A stretch of 64,000 nucleotides of DNA from Paucisalibacillus globulus (GTDB lineage Bacteria; Bacillota; Bacilli; Bacillales; Amphibacillaceae): contig NZ_LT855395.1 in the NCBI RefSeq assembly GCF_900184735.1, positions 186,001 to 250,000 on the forward strand, written 5' to 3'. Below the pieces are notes generated by a model. That model saw nothing but the letters and a program-made list of their open reading frames with translations. It was not told the DNA's origin and made no database searches. Positions 1 through 14,146 of this stretch are shown here, piece after piece (positions within the stretch are counted from its first letter, which is position 1; each line of letters begins with the position of its first letter). The translations under genes were made by a program, and so were the position numbers.

Positions 1-4
1 CGAA

Positions 5-35
5 AAAAATCCCCCGCACTACCGCGGGGGATTTC
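5..35 (-). terminator. Rho-independent terminator of the atp operon
   Basis: A GC-rich hairpin (AATCCCCCGC paired with GCGGGGGATT) lies 7 nt past the atpC stop codon and, read on the minus strand, runs into a T-rich tail. It closes the ATP synthase operon. Confidence 0.9.
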
Positions 36-41
36 TTATAA

Positions 42-455
<414 letters not shown>

Positions 456-474
456 TTAGACTGGCTCCACTCTT

Positions 475-510
475 ACACTAAATGTCAGTCAGTTGACTGA
501 CATTTAGTGT
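475..510 (-). other. Intercistronic 17-bp perfect hairpin between atpD and atpC
   Basis: ACACTAAATGTCAGTCA at 475-491 is the exact reverse complement of 494-510, with a 2-nt loop. No T-run follows it toward atpC, so it is unlikely to be a simple terminator. It may act on mRNA processing, stability or partial attenuation of the low-stoichiometry epsilon gene. Confidence 0.75.
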
Positions 511-541
511 ATAGGTGTTTCCTGAGCCAAATGTCTATTTA

Positions 542-1951
<1,410 letters not shown>

Positions 1952-1968
1952 TTACTTTCAACCTTAGA

Positions 1969-2832
<864 letters not shown>

Positions 2833-2926
2833 TCACCACCCTTTCATAGCCGAGTTAAAGGGTAAAAAGCTTATGAGATTTAGGTAAACCCCTAAGCTTC
2901 TTACTCATCACTCTTAAAGGTATTTA

Positions 2927-4444
<1,518 letters not shown>

Positions 4445-4543
4445 TCACCCCTATCATCAAATTAGGTTAGAAAAACTCGCATTCGCACGACCTTGGCGAA
4501 GTTTTTTCATTTTTCTAGTCGCACGGAAAGGGTTTATACTTTC

Positions 4544-5086
4544 CTAACTACCAAGTTTAATATTTAACTCAATACGACGTAGTTTTCCACTTATAGTTCC
4601 ATCATAAATGGTGTTACCCATGCGGATCTTCACACCACCAACAAGGCTAGGGTCTACTACATTTTCCAGCTTGACCACTGATTTGTTCAAACGTTTTGCG
4701 AATGAATGTTCAAGGTCTGCTTTCTCGGCATCGGATAACATACGAACAGAATATACTTTACCTTGTGCAACACCGCTAGCTTCGTTCACAAGCGTTTCAA
4801 AAGCATCCACAACATCTGTTGTCATTCCAATACGATGACGTTCTACAAGGATTTTCAATGTGTTCAATACATCATTTGAAACACCTTTAAATACTTCATC
4901 TAGGAAATTGCGCTTTTTCTCGTTTGTAACACGTGGATGTGCTAGGAATGCATGTAGTTCTTTGTTTTCCCCGAAAACTTGCTTTACAACCCGAAGTTCT
5001 TCTAGCAAGTCATTTAAGTTAGACTTTTCACTTGCTAGTTGGAAAAGAGCATCTGCGTAACGTTTTGCAACTACTGCTTCACTCAT
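4544..5086 (-). CDS. atpH: ATP synthase F1 delta subunit
   Basis: Peripheral stator subunit (OSCP equivalent) that links the F1 head to the b-subunit stalk. The 180-residue protein has the N-terminal helical bundle (1-105) and the C-terminal motif VDPSLVGGVKIRMGNTIYDG typical of the family. Its ATG overlaps the atpF stop by 4 nt, suggesting translational coupling. Confidence 0.97.
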   Translation of the reverse strand: MSEAVVAKRYADALFQLASEKSNLNDLLEELRVVKQVFGENKELHAFLAHPRVTNEKKRNFLDEVFKGVSNDVLNTLKILVERHRIGMTTDVVDAFETLVNEASGVAQGKVYSVRMLSDAEKADLEHSFAKRLNKSVVKLENVVDPSLVGGVKIRMGNTIYDGTISGKLRRIELNIKLGS

Positions 5087-5598
5087 CGCTCTTCTCCTAC
5101 CTCTTTAATGTATTCGTTGATCAATTTCTCTTGATCTTGTGCACTTAATTCTTTCTCAATAACCTTACTTGCAATAAGTACAGATAAGGACGCAACTTGC
5201 TCTTGAAGTGCTTGAAGTGCTTTTTCTTTTTCATTTTGAATATCTTGTTGTGCTGATTTTTTGATACGTTCTGCTTCCCTGCGCGCGGACTCGATAATGT
5301 CTTGTTCTTGCTTCACACCAGCAGATTTAGCATCTTCTATAATCTTTTGTGCTTCTAATTTTGTTTGCTTTAATTGTTCTGTAGCTTCTTTTGCTGCTTT
5401 CTCTGCTTCTAGTCTAGAGCTTTCTGCAGCTTCGATTTCACTAGCTACATATTCTTCACGCTTTTTCATCATATTCATTACTGGTCCCCAAGCGAACTTA
5501 CCAACTAGGAAAAGTAATAAAATGAAGAAGAAAAGCTGTACTAACATGTCTCCACCATGGAATCCACCAAGTGATGCGTATATAGTGAATGCTTGCAC
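5083..5598 (-). CDS. atpF: ATP synthase Fo b subunit
   Basis: Membrane-anchored stator stalk. One membrane segment near residues 18-37 is followed by GPVMNMMKKREEYVASEI and a long charged, Ala/Glu/Lys-rich coiled coil to the C-terminus. Length 171 aa is normal. The start is GTG (5596-5598) behind GAAAGGAG. It overlaps atpH by 4 nt. Confidence 0.97.
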   Translation of the reverse strand: MQAFTIYASLGGFHGGDMLVQLFFFILLLFLVGKFAWGPVMNMMKKREEYVASEIEAAESSRLEAEKAAKEATEQLKQTKLEAQKIIEDAKSAGVKQEQDIIESARREAERIKKSAQQDIQNEKEKALQALQEQVASLSVLIASKVIEKELSAQDQEKLINEYIKEVGEER

Positions 5599-5672
5599 TC
5601 GAATTCACTCCTTTCAGACCTGATTCAATCTTCTAATCAATTTGTTCATTGTTCATTTCTTACTCAGGTAAA

Positions 5673-5710
5673 AACAACGGCGAAGTTATATTGGACATCT
5701 TCGCCATGTT
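5673..5710 (-). other. Intercistronic hairpin between atpE and atpF
   Basis: AACAACGGCGAAG (5673-5685) pairs with CTTCGCCATGTT (5699-5710). It sits just after atpE, whose product is needed in about ten copies per complex. Its position suggests an mRNA-protecting or attenuating role; this is inference. Confidence 0.6.
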
Positions 5711-5731
5711 AAAAATGAATATAATTTTTAA

Positions 5732-5959
<228 letters not shown>

Positions 5960-6034
5960 TTAAAATGTATAAATAATTTTTTTAATAATTTCCGGTTTTA
6001 ACAGTTTGCTATTAAAACTGGTTAATTAATGAGA

Positions 6035-6763
<729 letters not shown>

Positions 6764-6774
6764 TCACCCCTCTT

Positions 6775-7149
6775 TCAAGCGCTGTCCTTATTTTTGTTCA
6801 TTAAAAAATCTATCATAATGACTAAGTAAGAAGTCATTAATCCAATTATGACAGCAATCATATCAAAATATTCTTCGTATCGAAGAGCAATGATGACTGC
6901 TAAACTGGCTGCGGCGAATCTGGAAATCATCCCTATTCCTCGTGGTTTCTCACTTTTCGCGACTGCTTCTGTAAATTCAATTGTCTTCTTTTGTAATAGA
7001 TAAAGGTTGTAGAAGCTTATTGCGCTCCCTAATAGAAGCCCGAGGAAAACACGTAAATAAGGAGTAAATCCTGCCCCAAGTACAAGAATTGCTAATAGGT
7101 AAAACATCCACTTACGTTGACGGGCATATTGATTTTCGTTGTTGGTCAT
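6775..7149 (-). CDS. atpI: ATP synthase subunit I
   Basis: Small four-helix membrane protein of the AtpI family, considered an assembly helper for the c-ring and possibly a Mg2+-related channel. Four hydrophobic segments (about 16-30, 33-50, 76-92, 96-114) fill the 124 residues. Its ATG overlaps the end of the preceding atpZ-like gene by 4 nt. Confidence 0.9.
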   Translation of the reverse strand: MTNNENQYARQRKWMFYLLAILVLGAGFTPYLRVFLGLLLGSAISFYNLYLLQKKTIEFTEAVAKSEKPRGIGMISRFAAASLAVIIALRYEEYFDMIAVIIGLMTSYLVIMIDFLMNKNKDSA

Positions 7150-7370
7150 TCCTTATTATCTCCCGTTTCCGTGAATTTCCTAACAGTTGTCACCATTCCA
7201 TAGATTCCTGCAGCTAGTCCTAATAGAAGCCCAATTATTGTGAAAATTGGCTTTGCAGCTAATTCATTATCGACCCAGCTACCAAGGAAAATCCCTAGAA
7301 TCGTTCCACCTGCTAAATTAGCAGAAACTGCACTTGCTAACACAACTTGCTGATGTGGTTTTTTCCCCAT
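7146..7370 (-). CDS. AtpZ/AtpI-type ATP synthase-associated membrane protein (first gene of atp operon)
   Basis: A 74-residue protein with two membrane helices (about 13-32 and 40-62) and the GxxxGxxxG-rich segment typical of the ATPase_gene1/AtpZ family. These proteins are encoded ahead of atpI and help Fo assembly or Mg2+ handling. An upstream in-frame start would give 94 aa, but the ATG at 7368-7370 is preceded by a good GAGGAG site and begins MGKKPHQQ, as family members do, so it is preferred. The 3' end overlaps atpI by 4 nt. Confidence 0.85.
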   Translation of the reverse strand: MGKKPHQQVVLASAVSANLAGGTILGIFLGSWVDNELAAKPIFTIIGLLLGLAAGIYGMVTTVRKFTETGDNKE

Positions 7371-7508
7371 ATTTTTCACTCCTCTTATAGAGTTCATCGG
7401 GGATAAAGTAGATTTGGAGAGGTTCATCAACTATGACTATGTAAGATACGAAATTGTACACAGTTATGCAGTTTAATGAAAACCTTATCATTCATTCCAC
7501 ACTAAGTC

Positions 7509-7538
7509 AGTTTACATTAGCCCACCTTTGTTTGTCAA
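7509..7538 (-). promoter_or_regulatory. Candidate sigma-A promoter of the atp operon
   Basis: On the minus strand a perfect -35 TTGACA (7533-7538) is followed after 18 nt by TAAACT (7509-7514). Transcription would begin near 7502, about 130 nt upstream of the first atp start codon. The rest of the 7371-7755 gap is AT-rich and shows no other element. Confidence 0.5.
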
Positions 7539-7756
7539 TTGAATTCCATGTAAATTTGACATATTTCATGCATTCCATTTTTTGTATATTTAATTGATGT
7601 TTCTGAATGCTATGAAATTGGATATTCCTACCTCATTATATCGGATTCAGGCGCTGTTATAAGTGACAGTTTTGTGAACAAGGTTTGGATTTTTGGGGTT
7701 ATTTTTTGGACTAGAGAGGATTGCTTTTTTAGGAGGATTTTTTGTCGAAAAAGTTA

Positions 7757-7788
7757 CCCAGGCAGTATTTTTGGATATTCTGCCTGGG
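7757..7788 (-). terminator. Terminator of the subtilisin-like protease gene
   Basis: CCCAGGCAG and CTGCCTGGG form a 9-bp stem with a 14-nt loop, 24 nt past the stop codon. A T-rich stretch follows after TAAC on the minus strand. Weak to moderate intrinsic terminator. Confidence 0.65.
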
Positions 7789-7811
7789 CTTGTAGTTTTG
7801 TCTTTATAAGA

Positions 7812-10031
7812 TTACAGTTCTGGACTAATAACAAGCTCTGTTTCATAACTTTCATATGTTCCGTCCTCAAGCTGCAACGTTATAATGGCCAAGTAGCTAC
7901 CTGGTTCACCGATTTCTCTTTTATTGATATATCCCTCATTCATCCCAACTTGAGTATCCTCAGTTTGAAAGAGTGTCCGATTATAGAGTAGTGTTTGTGG
8001 GTCATAGAATTCTACCTCGACGCTTCGTGTTTCTTCTGTTAGATATAGTCGGTAGACATACTCATCTTTTGAAAATGGTTTAAGCGAAAATTCAAAGCCA
8101 GTTGCTTTTGGATATTCTGCCGTTTCATTTATAAATAAGTATGGTAAATAATAGGTTTCGCCTTCTGAGCTTAATTGAAGCCACCCTTGATGAATTCCTT
8201 TCTTCATCTGAGGAGATGTGATACTTAGTTCAATTGGGATTTCTATTTTTTTACCTGCTTTGACTGTAAAAGGTAGAGGTAGATTCCAGCTTAATCCGGC
8301 TTGCTTCATTGGAATATTAAAGGAAAATTTCCTCGGCTTTTTAGATGTATTCTCTATCGTTAGGTTCACTGTTGTTGTTTTTCGGTATTCGTTGATTTTT
8401 CCAAATGTGAGTGATGGATTATAGATAATGGCTGGTGTTTCAATGGCAGCTTTCGGATTGACTTTTCCCATTCCTTGGACGATTGGATCTGCTGGTTGAC
8501 CTTCTTCGTCATTCACTCGTTGCGCAGTTGTTTTCAGTGCACCGAAGATTTGTTCATTGCTCCAATTTGGCTTGGCTTCCTTCAGGAGGGCAATAACGCC
8601 AGCAACATGTGGTGCTGCCATACTTGTTCCTTGTAGTGGCATATACCCTCCAGGTACAGTACTTAATATATTGGTTCCAGGAGCAAGTACATCCGGTTTG
8701 ATTTCCCAATTAACAGTCACCGGACCTCTAGAACTAAAGGCTGCAGTTCCGCTACTCGTTTTTTCATAAATGGTTTCGATAAAGGGATGTCGTTGTTCAG
8801 ATGCAAATTGACTCAACCACTCTCCATCCTTCTTTGTTACAGATACTACTGGAATGGTTATCGGTTGTCCCTGGTCATGGATAGCCCCTTGAAATAGCCC
8901 GTCCTCATTATTGTAAATGACGGCTGCAATGGCTCCCTTTTCCTCTGCTTCCTTTGCCAGTTCATAGAATGGAATCTCTCCCCTTTTTATTAGAGCAATT
9001 TTACCTTCCAAATTTGAAGACTTACCGGTTGCAACTTGATAGTCCATAGAAAGTTCCCATGGGACAGATCCTACCATTGGTAAGATGGGTATTTTTTTAC
9101 CTGCAAATGAGTCGTATAACATGGGGACAGTCTGGGAGTTGGCAAAAGCTCCAACTGCTAATGCTTTTGTTGCGGTTGCTGGAGCTCCAACTGTCCAATT
9201 ATCCGGTCCACTATTTCCATTGGCAATGACCACCGCCACCCCAAGTTCTGCTGCACGATTTACGGCGACACTCGTTGGGTAGTCAGGTCCATTTACCGAG
9301 TTTCCGAGTGAAAGATTGATAATATCGACTCCGTCTTCTACCGCTTGTTCCATGGCCGCGATAACTTGTACAGAAGTCCCGCTCCCTCCAGGGCCAAGTG
9401 CCCGGTATGCACGAATCTTAGCATCTGGGGCAACCCCTTTCAAACTACCATCTGCAGCGATAATTCCTGCAACATGACTCCCGTGATTCGTTGGCATCCC
9501 TTCTGTTTCCAAGGTCTCCATAGGATCTTTATCTAGGTCAACCAAGTCATACCCACCTTCATAATTCTCTTTCAAATCAGGGTGGGTATGGTCGATGCCT
9601 GTATCCACTACTCCAACCGTGATGCCTTTGCCGGTGAAAGTCGTATTATTTAGAGTGGATGGTAATACAATATCGGGATTACCTTGTGTGACATCTTCGA
9701 CTGTACTTGCTGGTTTTTGATAAAGGTTTGTTTTTATGGAATTGGTTTGGTATGTCTGGACAGTGTGTACGGCTTTGACAAAATCAAGGGTTCCCATCTT
9801 AGCTAAATCATTTGGTGAGCCTTGTAATGCCAAACCATTAAAAAGCTTATTATATGTAGCGATTACGGTGATGAATGGATGATAGGTTTCTAAGTACTTT
9901 TTATGTTCTAGCGGGTTACCCTCTACTTCAATGATGATGGATTGGTCTTCTTCTTGGGCTTGGGCGGGGCTTTGAATTGTGATGGTCATTATTATGGAAA
10001 ATGCTACTATAGCTAATCGTAAGTAACGCAC
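7812..10031 (-). CDS. Secreted subtilisin-like serine protease with PA domain (Vpr-type)
   Basis: Extracellular S8-family endopeptidase. A signal peptide (residues 1-26, ending PAQAQ) is followed by an inhibitor I9-like propeptide (about 30-92). The catalytic triad is D143 (VVDTGIDHTHPDL), H186 (NHGSHVAG) and S470 (GTSMAAPHVAG), with the oxyanion Asn at N271. A protease-associated domain is inserted at about 310-425 between H and S, as in Vpr of B. subtilis. After the catalytic domain there is a beta-rich C-terminal region (about 525-739). The start is GTG after AAGGAGGAG. The protein is somewhat shorter than Vpr (about 800 aa). It stands alone with its own terminator; likely a feeding protease. 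Confidence 0.93.
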   Translation of the reverse strand: MRYLRLAIVAFSIIMTITIQSPAQAQEEDQSIIIEVEGNPLEHKKYLETYHPFITVIATYNKLFNGLALQGSPNDLAKMGTLDFVKAVHTVQTYQTNSIKTNLYQKPASTVEDVTQGNPDIVLPSTLNNTTFTGKGITVGVVDTGIDHTHPDLKENYEGGYDLVDLDKDPMETLETEGMPTNHGSHVAGIIAADGSLKGVAPDAKIRAYRALGPGGSGTSVQVIAAMEQAVEDGVDIINLSLGNSVNGPDYPTSVAVNRAAELGVAVVIANGNSGPDNWTVGAPATATKALAVGAFANSQTVPMLYDSFAGKKIPILPMVGSVPWELSMDYQVATGKSSNLEGKIALIKRGEIPFYELAKEAEEKGAIAAVIYNNEDGLFQGAIHDQGQPITIPVVSVTKKDGEWLSQFASEQRHPFIETIYEKTSSGTAAFSSRGPVTVNWEIKPDVLAPGTNILSTVPGGYMPLQGTSMAAPHVAGVIALLKEAKPNWSNEQIFGALKTTAQRVNDEEGQPADPIVQGMGKVNPKAAIETPAIIYNPSLTFGKINEYRKTTTVNLTIENTSKKPRKFSFNIPMKQAGLSWNLPLPFTVKAGKKIEIPIELSITSPQMKKGIHQGWLQLSSEGETYYLPYLFINETAEYPKATGFEFSLKPFSKDEYVYRLYLTEETRSVEVEFYDPQTLLYNRTLFQTEDTQVGMNEGYINKREIGEPGSYLAIITLQLEDGTYESYETELVISPEL

Positions 10032-10124
10032 ACAAACTCCTCCTTAGCTATTAGCATTTGTATTTTTTGTTGGATTGATACATGGATGTTTCATTGCTTG
10101 GTTGTTAGGAGAAGAGTGCGTTAT

Positions 10125-10691
10125 TTAACCCAAATGATAGATTAGTTGCACTACACCAGATTTGAATGGTCTTGTGTTAACTAGTTTTAAATTTACTCTA
10201 TCTTTAATATCAGTGAATAATGGTTTTCCTTCTCCCAATATAACGGGATGAACGGATAATCTAAATTCATCCACCAGACCTAGATTAACGAAGGTGGTAA
10301 TTAGACTTGCCCCACCATATAGCCAGATGTCCTTGCCAGGTTTGTTCTTTAGTTTCGTTATTTCTTGAACAAGATTATCGTTTATATATGTAGCCTTTTG
10401 GTCATTTTCTCCTGTTTGGGTTCTAGAAAATACATATTTATCTTTACTATGAACGATGTTCCACATTTCTTTATCCATTTGTGAATCGTCTTCTTTTGGC
10501 TTGTATTGCCCCCAAAGGTCATAGCTTTTTCTACCGTAAAGAATGGTGTCGATTTGATCCAAAAATATAGTAAATCCCATTTCATCGTCCATGATACACC
10601 AGTCAATCTCACCATTTTTTCCTTCGATAAAACCGTCTAGGGTTACTGCTAGGTCTAGGATTACTTTTCTTCGGTTGTTGGTATTCGACAT
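10125..10691 (-). CDS. Dihydrofolate reductase/RibD C-terminal domain protein (YwjB-like)
   Basis: A 188-residue protein with the RibD C-terminal/DHFR-like fold: LDLAVTLDGFIEGKNGEIDW at the N-terminus, TILYGRKSYDLW (about 50-61), and DIWLYGGASLITTFVNLGLVDE (about 140-161), where the GG loop would bind NADPH. Members such as YwjB are presumed NADPH-dependent reductases of unknown substrate. ATG start with AAAAGGAGG. The flanking genes do not indicate a pathway. Confidence 0.85.
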   Translation of the reverse strand: MSNTNNRRKVILDLAVTLDGFIEGKNGEIDWCIMDDEMGFTIFLDQIDTILYGRKSYDLWGQYKPKEDDSQMDKEMWNIVHSKDKYVFSRTQTGENDQKATYINDNLVQEITKLKNKPGKDIWLYGGASLITTFVNLGLVDEFRLSVHPVILGEGKPLFTDIKDRVNLKLVNTRPFKSGVVQLIYHLG

Positions 10692-10715
10692 GGTTATTCC
10701 TCCTTTTTGTTGTAA

Positions 10716-10761
10716 AAATGATGACTACAAATTGATAATGGTCAATTTGTAGTCATCATTT
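10716..10761 (-). terminator. Terminator downstream of upp (20-bp stem)
   Basis: A 20-bp perfect stem (10716-10735 with 10742-10761, 6-nt loop) is followed on the minus strand by TTTTTAC. It lies about 85 nt past the upp stop and ends upp transcripts before the next gene. Part of the T-run is shared with the A-rich stem base, so it could also work on the other strand. Confidence 0.8.
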
Positions 10762-10844
10762 AATTAGTTATTTAATAAAGTACTCACTCATCGCACTCGC
10801 TGTAAGTGATACTTCTGCATCATCATATGTTCTGATATGATAGC

Positions 10845-11474
10845 TTACTTCGTTCCAAATAAACGGTCACCAGCGTCTCCAAGACCTGGCACGATATAAG
10901 CATGATCATCTAATTTTTCATCAAGTGCAGCTAAATAAATATCTACATCTGGATGATGTTCTTTAATTACCTCTACACCCTCTGGCGCTGCAATCAAGCA
11001 CATTAAACGAATATTCTTCGCACCACGATTCTTCAAGGATTGAATGGCATCATTGGCAGAGCCACCAGTCGCAAGCATTGGGTCAATGACAATCAACTCA
11101 CGCTCATGGATATCTGAAGGAAGCTTTATGTAATATTCAACTGGTTTCAATGTTTCTGGATCACGGTATAATCCAACATGTCCAACTTTTGCAGCAGGAA
11201 TTAATTTCAACATTCCGTCCACCATGCCAAGTCCAGCACGTAGAATTGGAACAAGCCCAATCTTCTTACCAGCTAATACTTTTGTTGTAGTTGTTGTAAC
11301 TGGTGTTTCAATTGTCGTTTCTTCCAGTGGTAGGTCACGAGTAATTTCAAATGCCATCAGCATTGCAACCTCATCCACCAACTCACGAAATTCCTTTGTT
11401 CCCGTATTTCTATCTCGGATAAATGATAATTTATGTTGGATCAACGGATGATCTAAAACATGTACATTTCCCAT
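10845..11474 (-). CDS. upp: Uracil phosphoribosyltransferase
   Basis: Salvage enzyme converting uracil and PRPP to UMP. The 209-aa protein carries the PRPP-binding loop [14 protein letters not shown] (about residues 128-141), the [12 protein letters not shown] segment and the C-terminal uracil-binding stretch [15 protein letters not shown] start with an AAGGAG site 12 nt upstream. In B. subtilis it also follows glyA. Here a 21-bp repeat array and upp's own promoter separate the two. Confidence 0.98.
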   Translation of the reverse strand: MGNVHVLDHPLIQHKLSFIRDRNTGTKEFRELVDEVAMLMAFEITRDLPLEETTIETPVTTTTTKVLAGKKIGLVPILRAGLGMVDGMLKLIPAAKVGHVGLYRDPETLKPVEYYIKLPSDIHERELIVIDPMLATGGSANDAIQSLKNRGAKNIRLMCLIAAPEGVEVIKEHHPDVDIYLAALDEKLDDHAYIVPGLGDAGDRLFGTK

Positions 11475-11513
11475 TTAGCGATCACTCCTTATCGAATTGT
11501 TTACATCTTTAAA

Positions 11514-11542
11514 ATTGTACTGAAAAAACGGGACATATTCAA
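11514..11542 (-). promoter_or_regulatory. Sigma-A promoter of upp
   Basis: TTGAAT (11537-11542) and TACAAT (11514-11519) are spaced by 17 nt on the minus strand. The predicted transcript starts about 30-35 nt upstream of the upp ATG. No PyrR-type leader fits in this short distance. Confidence 0.7.
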
Positions 11543-11618
11543 GGTAGAGATATGAATTGTTGAGAAACTGTAATGGGATGGTGGTGGAATTGTGTTATTT
11601 TGAGAGCGCGGGGTTGGG

Positions 11619-12095
11619 TTTGTGACTGATTTTGGGAAGGTTGTGACCGTGGTGGGTGAGCTTGTGACTGCGGGGCCTGGGCTTGTGACTGATTGTAGCG
11701 AGCTTGCGACTGATTATGGGAAACATCTGACTGAGAAACTTAAGCTTGTGCCCGACTGAGAAAAGCTTGCGACCGAGAAACTTGAGCTTGTGACCGATTA
11801 TGGGAAACATGCGACCGAGAAACTTGAGCTTGTGCCCGACTGAGAAAAGCTTGTGACCGAGAAACTTGAGCTTGTGACCGATTGAGAAAAGCTTGTGACC
11901 GAGAAACTTGAGCTTGTGACCAATTTGGGAAAACTTGTGTCCGAGAAACTTGAGCTTATGACCAATTTGGGAAAACTTTTGACCGAGGGACCTGGGCTTG
12001 GTACCAATTGCCGAAAGCTTGTTACCAAAGTACTCTTGCTTGTGCCCATTCCACATATGTATGCGCCCGCAAGTTACGAGCTTGCACCCAATCCC
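11619..12095 (+). repeat. 21-bp periodic repeat array 1 (glyA-upp intergenic)
   Basis: About 23 head-to-tail units of exactly 21 bp fill the gap between the glyA terminator and the upp promoter region. The core on the plus strand is CTTGTGACC, with variants CTTGCGACC, CATGCGACC and CTTGTGCCC. Two linker types, GAGAAACTTGAG and GATTGAGAAAAG, alternate in the centre, giving a 42-bp higher-order repeat. Edges are more degenerate. Open frames of up to 169 codons on the minus strand result from the period being divisible by 3. They have no ribosome site, so no protein is called. Confidence 0.9.
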
Positions 12096-12149
12096 TAGCA
12101 CCATTTACACAAATCAAATTGCCAAACCCCCATCAACACAAACAACAAA

Positions 12150-12180
12150 AAAGAGGACACCAAACCTGGTATCCTCTCCC
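12150..12180 (-). terminator. Terminator of glyA
   Basis: GAGGACACCA (from 12153) pairs with TGGTATCCTC (to 12176), followed on the minus strand by TTTTTTG. It lies 11 nt past the glyA stop; repeat array 1 begins beyond it. Confidence 0.9.
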
Positions 12181-12187
12181 TAATATT

Positions 12188-13423
12188 TTACACATATAAA
12201 GGTGATTTTTCTGTTAATGCTAGTACACGGTCTGCTGCTTCTTTTAGTACTGTTTCATTTTCATGATCATGTAGGGTCATGGAAATGATGCTTGCGATTT
12301 CGCGCATTTCTTGTTCTTTGAAGCCACGAGTTGTAACAGCTGGTGTTCCGATGCGGATTCCGCTTGTTACGAATGGGCTTTCTGTGTCGAATGGAATCGT
12401 GTTTTTGTTCACTGTGATTCCGATTTCGTCTAAGACATGCTCTGCAATTTTTCCAGTGATGCCAAGTGGTGTTACATCTAGTAATAATAGGTGGTTGTCT
12501 GTACCGCCTGATACTACACGGATTCCTTCTGCCACTAATGCTTCCCCTAGTGCTTTTGCATTGGCGATGATTTGCTGGTTATATACTTTGAAATCATCGG
12601 ATAGTGCTTCTTTGAATGCCGTTGCTTTTGCAGCGATGATGTGCATTAATGGACCACCTTGCATTCCTGGGAATACTGCTTTATCCACTTTCTTTGCATA
12701 TTCTTCTTTACAAAGAATCATTCCGCCGCGTGGACCACGTAATGTCTTATGAGTTGTTGTTGTGACAAAGTCTGCATATGGTACTGGATTTGGGTGTAGA
12801 CCAGCTGCTACCAGTCCTGCGATATGCGCCATGTCTACCATTAGATAGGCACCAACAGCATCTGCTATTTCACGGAATTTAGCAAAGTCAAGCGTGCGAG
12901 AATAGGCACTTGCTCCTGCTACGATTAATTTTGGATTCACTTCTTTTGCTTTTTCTAGCACCTTATCATAATCCAGTGTTTCGGTTTCTTTTTCCACACC
13001 ATAATCTACAAAGTTGTATAGTGTTCCACTAAAGTTAACAGGGCTACCATGTGTTAGATGCCCACCGTGATTTAGATTCATACCAAGGACTGTATCTCCT
13101 GGCTCAAGCATGGAGAAATATACAGCCATATTTGCTTGTGCACCAGAGTGTGGTTGTACGTTAGCGTGTTCTGCACCAAATAGCTCTTTTGCACGGTCAC
13201 GAGCTAGGTTCTCCACTACATCAACATGTTCACAGCCACCATAGTAGCGTTTACCTGGATATCCTTCTGCATATTTGTTAGTAAGTACGGATCCCATTGC
13301 TTCCATTACCGATTCTGATACAAAGTTTTCAGATGCGATTAATTCGATTTTAGTTTGTTGGCGTTTTTTTTCTGCTTCCATTGCTTCAAATAGTTCGTGG
13401 TCTGTTTGTTTTAAGTGTTCCAT
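12188..13423 (-). CDS. glyA: Serine hydroxymethyltransferase
   Basis: PLP enzyme interconverting serine and glycine while charging tetrahydrofolate with a one-carbon unit. The PLP lysine is K226 in [14 protein letters not shown], and the N-terminal [11 protein letters not shown] and [10 protein letters not shown] substrate-site motifs are present. Full length (411 aa). ATG start after GGGAGGATTACC. It is cytosolic, monocistronic by its own terminator, and in the conserved position between upp and ywlG. Confidence 0.99.
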   Translation of the reverse strand: MEHLKQTDHELFEAMEAEKKRQQTKIELIASENFVSESVMEAMGSVLTNKYAEGYPGKRYYGGCEHVDVVENLARDRAKELFGAEHANVQPHSGAQANMAVYFSMLEPGDTVLGMNLNHGGHLTHGSPVNFSGTLYNFVDYGVEKETETLDYDKVLEKAKEVNPKLIVAGASAYSRTLDFAKFREIADAVGAYLMVDMAHIAGLVAAGLHPNPVPYADFVTTTTHKTLRGPRGGMILCKEEYAKKVDKAVFPGMQGGPLMHIIAAKATAFKEALSDDFKVYNQQIIANAKALGEALVAEGIRVVSGGTDNHLLLLDVTPLGITGKIAEHVLDEIGITVNKNTIPFDTESPFVTSGIRIGTPAVTTRGFKEQEMREIASIISMTLHDHENETVLKEAADRVLALTEKSPLYV

Positions 13424-13528
13424 TGGTAATCCTCCCTGTGGTTATGATTTCAATGCCGACCATTGGCCAGCATCAGTAGCATGTATTTTCTTTTAAAAAA
13501 TAACAACCTATTTATCTAAGAAACTTTA

Positions 13529-14089
13529 TCAATAAGGATTTCTATCTCCTGGCACACCATAAAATGCTCTTGATCCGCCTATTAATTTAGGACGGGTTTT
13601 GGCGGCGTTCACTCTTGCTTGGCCTATGTATCGTTGGTTTAGTCTTATAGGTACGGCAACATGTTTGAGGTGCATACCGATCATGGTTTCTCCTATGTCA
13701 ATGCCGGCATGGGCTTTAAGGTGTTCCACGACAACTGGGTTTTCCATATGTTTATAGGCATAGGATGCCATGGCCCCTCCTGCTTTCGGTACAGGAATGA
13801 CCGATACCTCTTCTAACCCGAATTCCTCGGCTGTCTCTCGCTCTACTACAAGTGCCCGGTTTAGATGTTCACAGCATTGAAACGCTAGATGGATTCCAGT
13901 TCTTAATTTAGCCGCTGTTAATGCAGAAAATAATTGTGCTGCGATATCTTCATTTCCGGATGTACCAATATGTTCACCAGCAACTTCGCTTGTTGAGCAA
14001 CCGGTTACAAAAATGGATCCGCTCTTAAGAATGTTCTGATTCTCAAGCTCTAATAAAATAATTTGTGAATCTCTTTTTATACTATCCAT
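13529..14089 (-). CDS. ywlG: YwlG family protein (UPF0340/TIGR01440)
   Basis: Conserved Firmicute protein of unknown function, 186 aa from the preferred ATG at 14089. The N-terminal frame also contains GTG (14104) and ATG (14101) starts, but these fall inside or next to the AAGGTGAT ribosome-site sequence. Motifs seen are VTGCSTSEVAGEHIG, FQCCEHLNRALV, PVPKAGGAMASYAY and IGMHLKHVAVP. The Cys/His-rich pattern suggests an alpha/beta enzyme, but no reaction is assigned. It follows rpiB in the same direction, as in B. subtilis. Confidence 0.85.
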   Translation of the reverse strand: MDSIKRDSQIILLELENQNILKSGSIFVTGCSTSEVAGEHIGTSGNEDIAAQLFSALTAAKLRTGIHLAFQCCEHLNRALVVERETAEEFGLEEVSVIPVPKAGGAMASYAYKHMENPVVVEHLKAHAGIDIGETMIGMHLKHVAVPIRLNQRYIGQARVNAAKTRPKLIGGSRAFYGVPGDRNPY

Positions 14090-14146
14090 TGTCTTATCCA
14101 TCACCTTACTTAGATATTTGGCGGGGTGGACTCCCCGCCATAATAA

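Noticed and set aside
11595-12104. Long hypothetical proteins encoded by the repeat arrays
   Set aside because: Frames are open in several phases and both strands because the unit is 21 bp; no ribosome sites; predicted peptides are unrelated between arrays.
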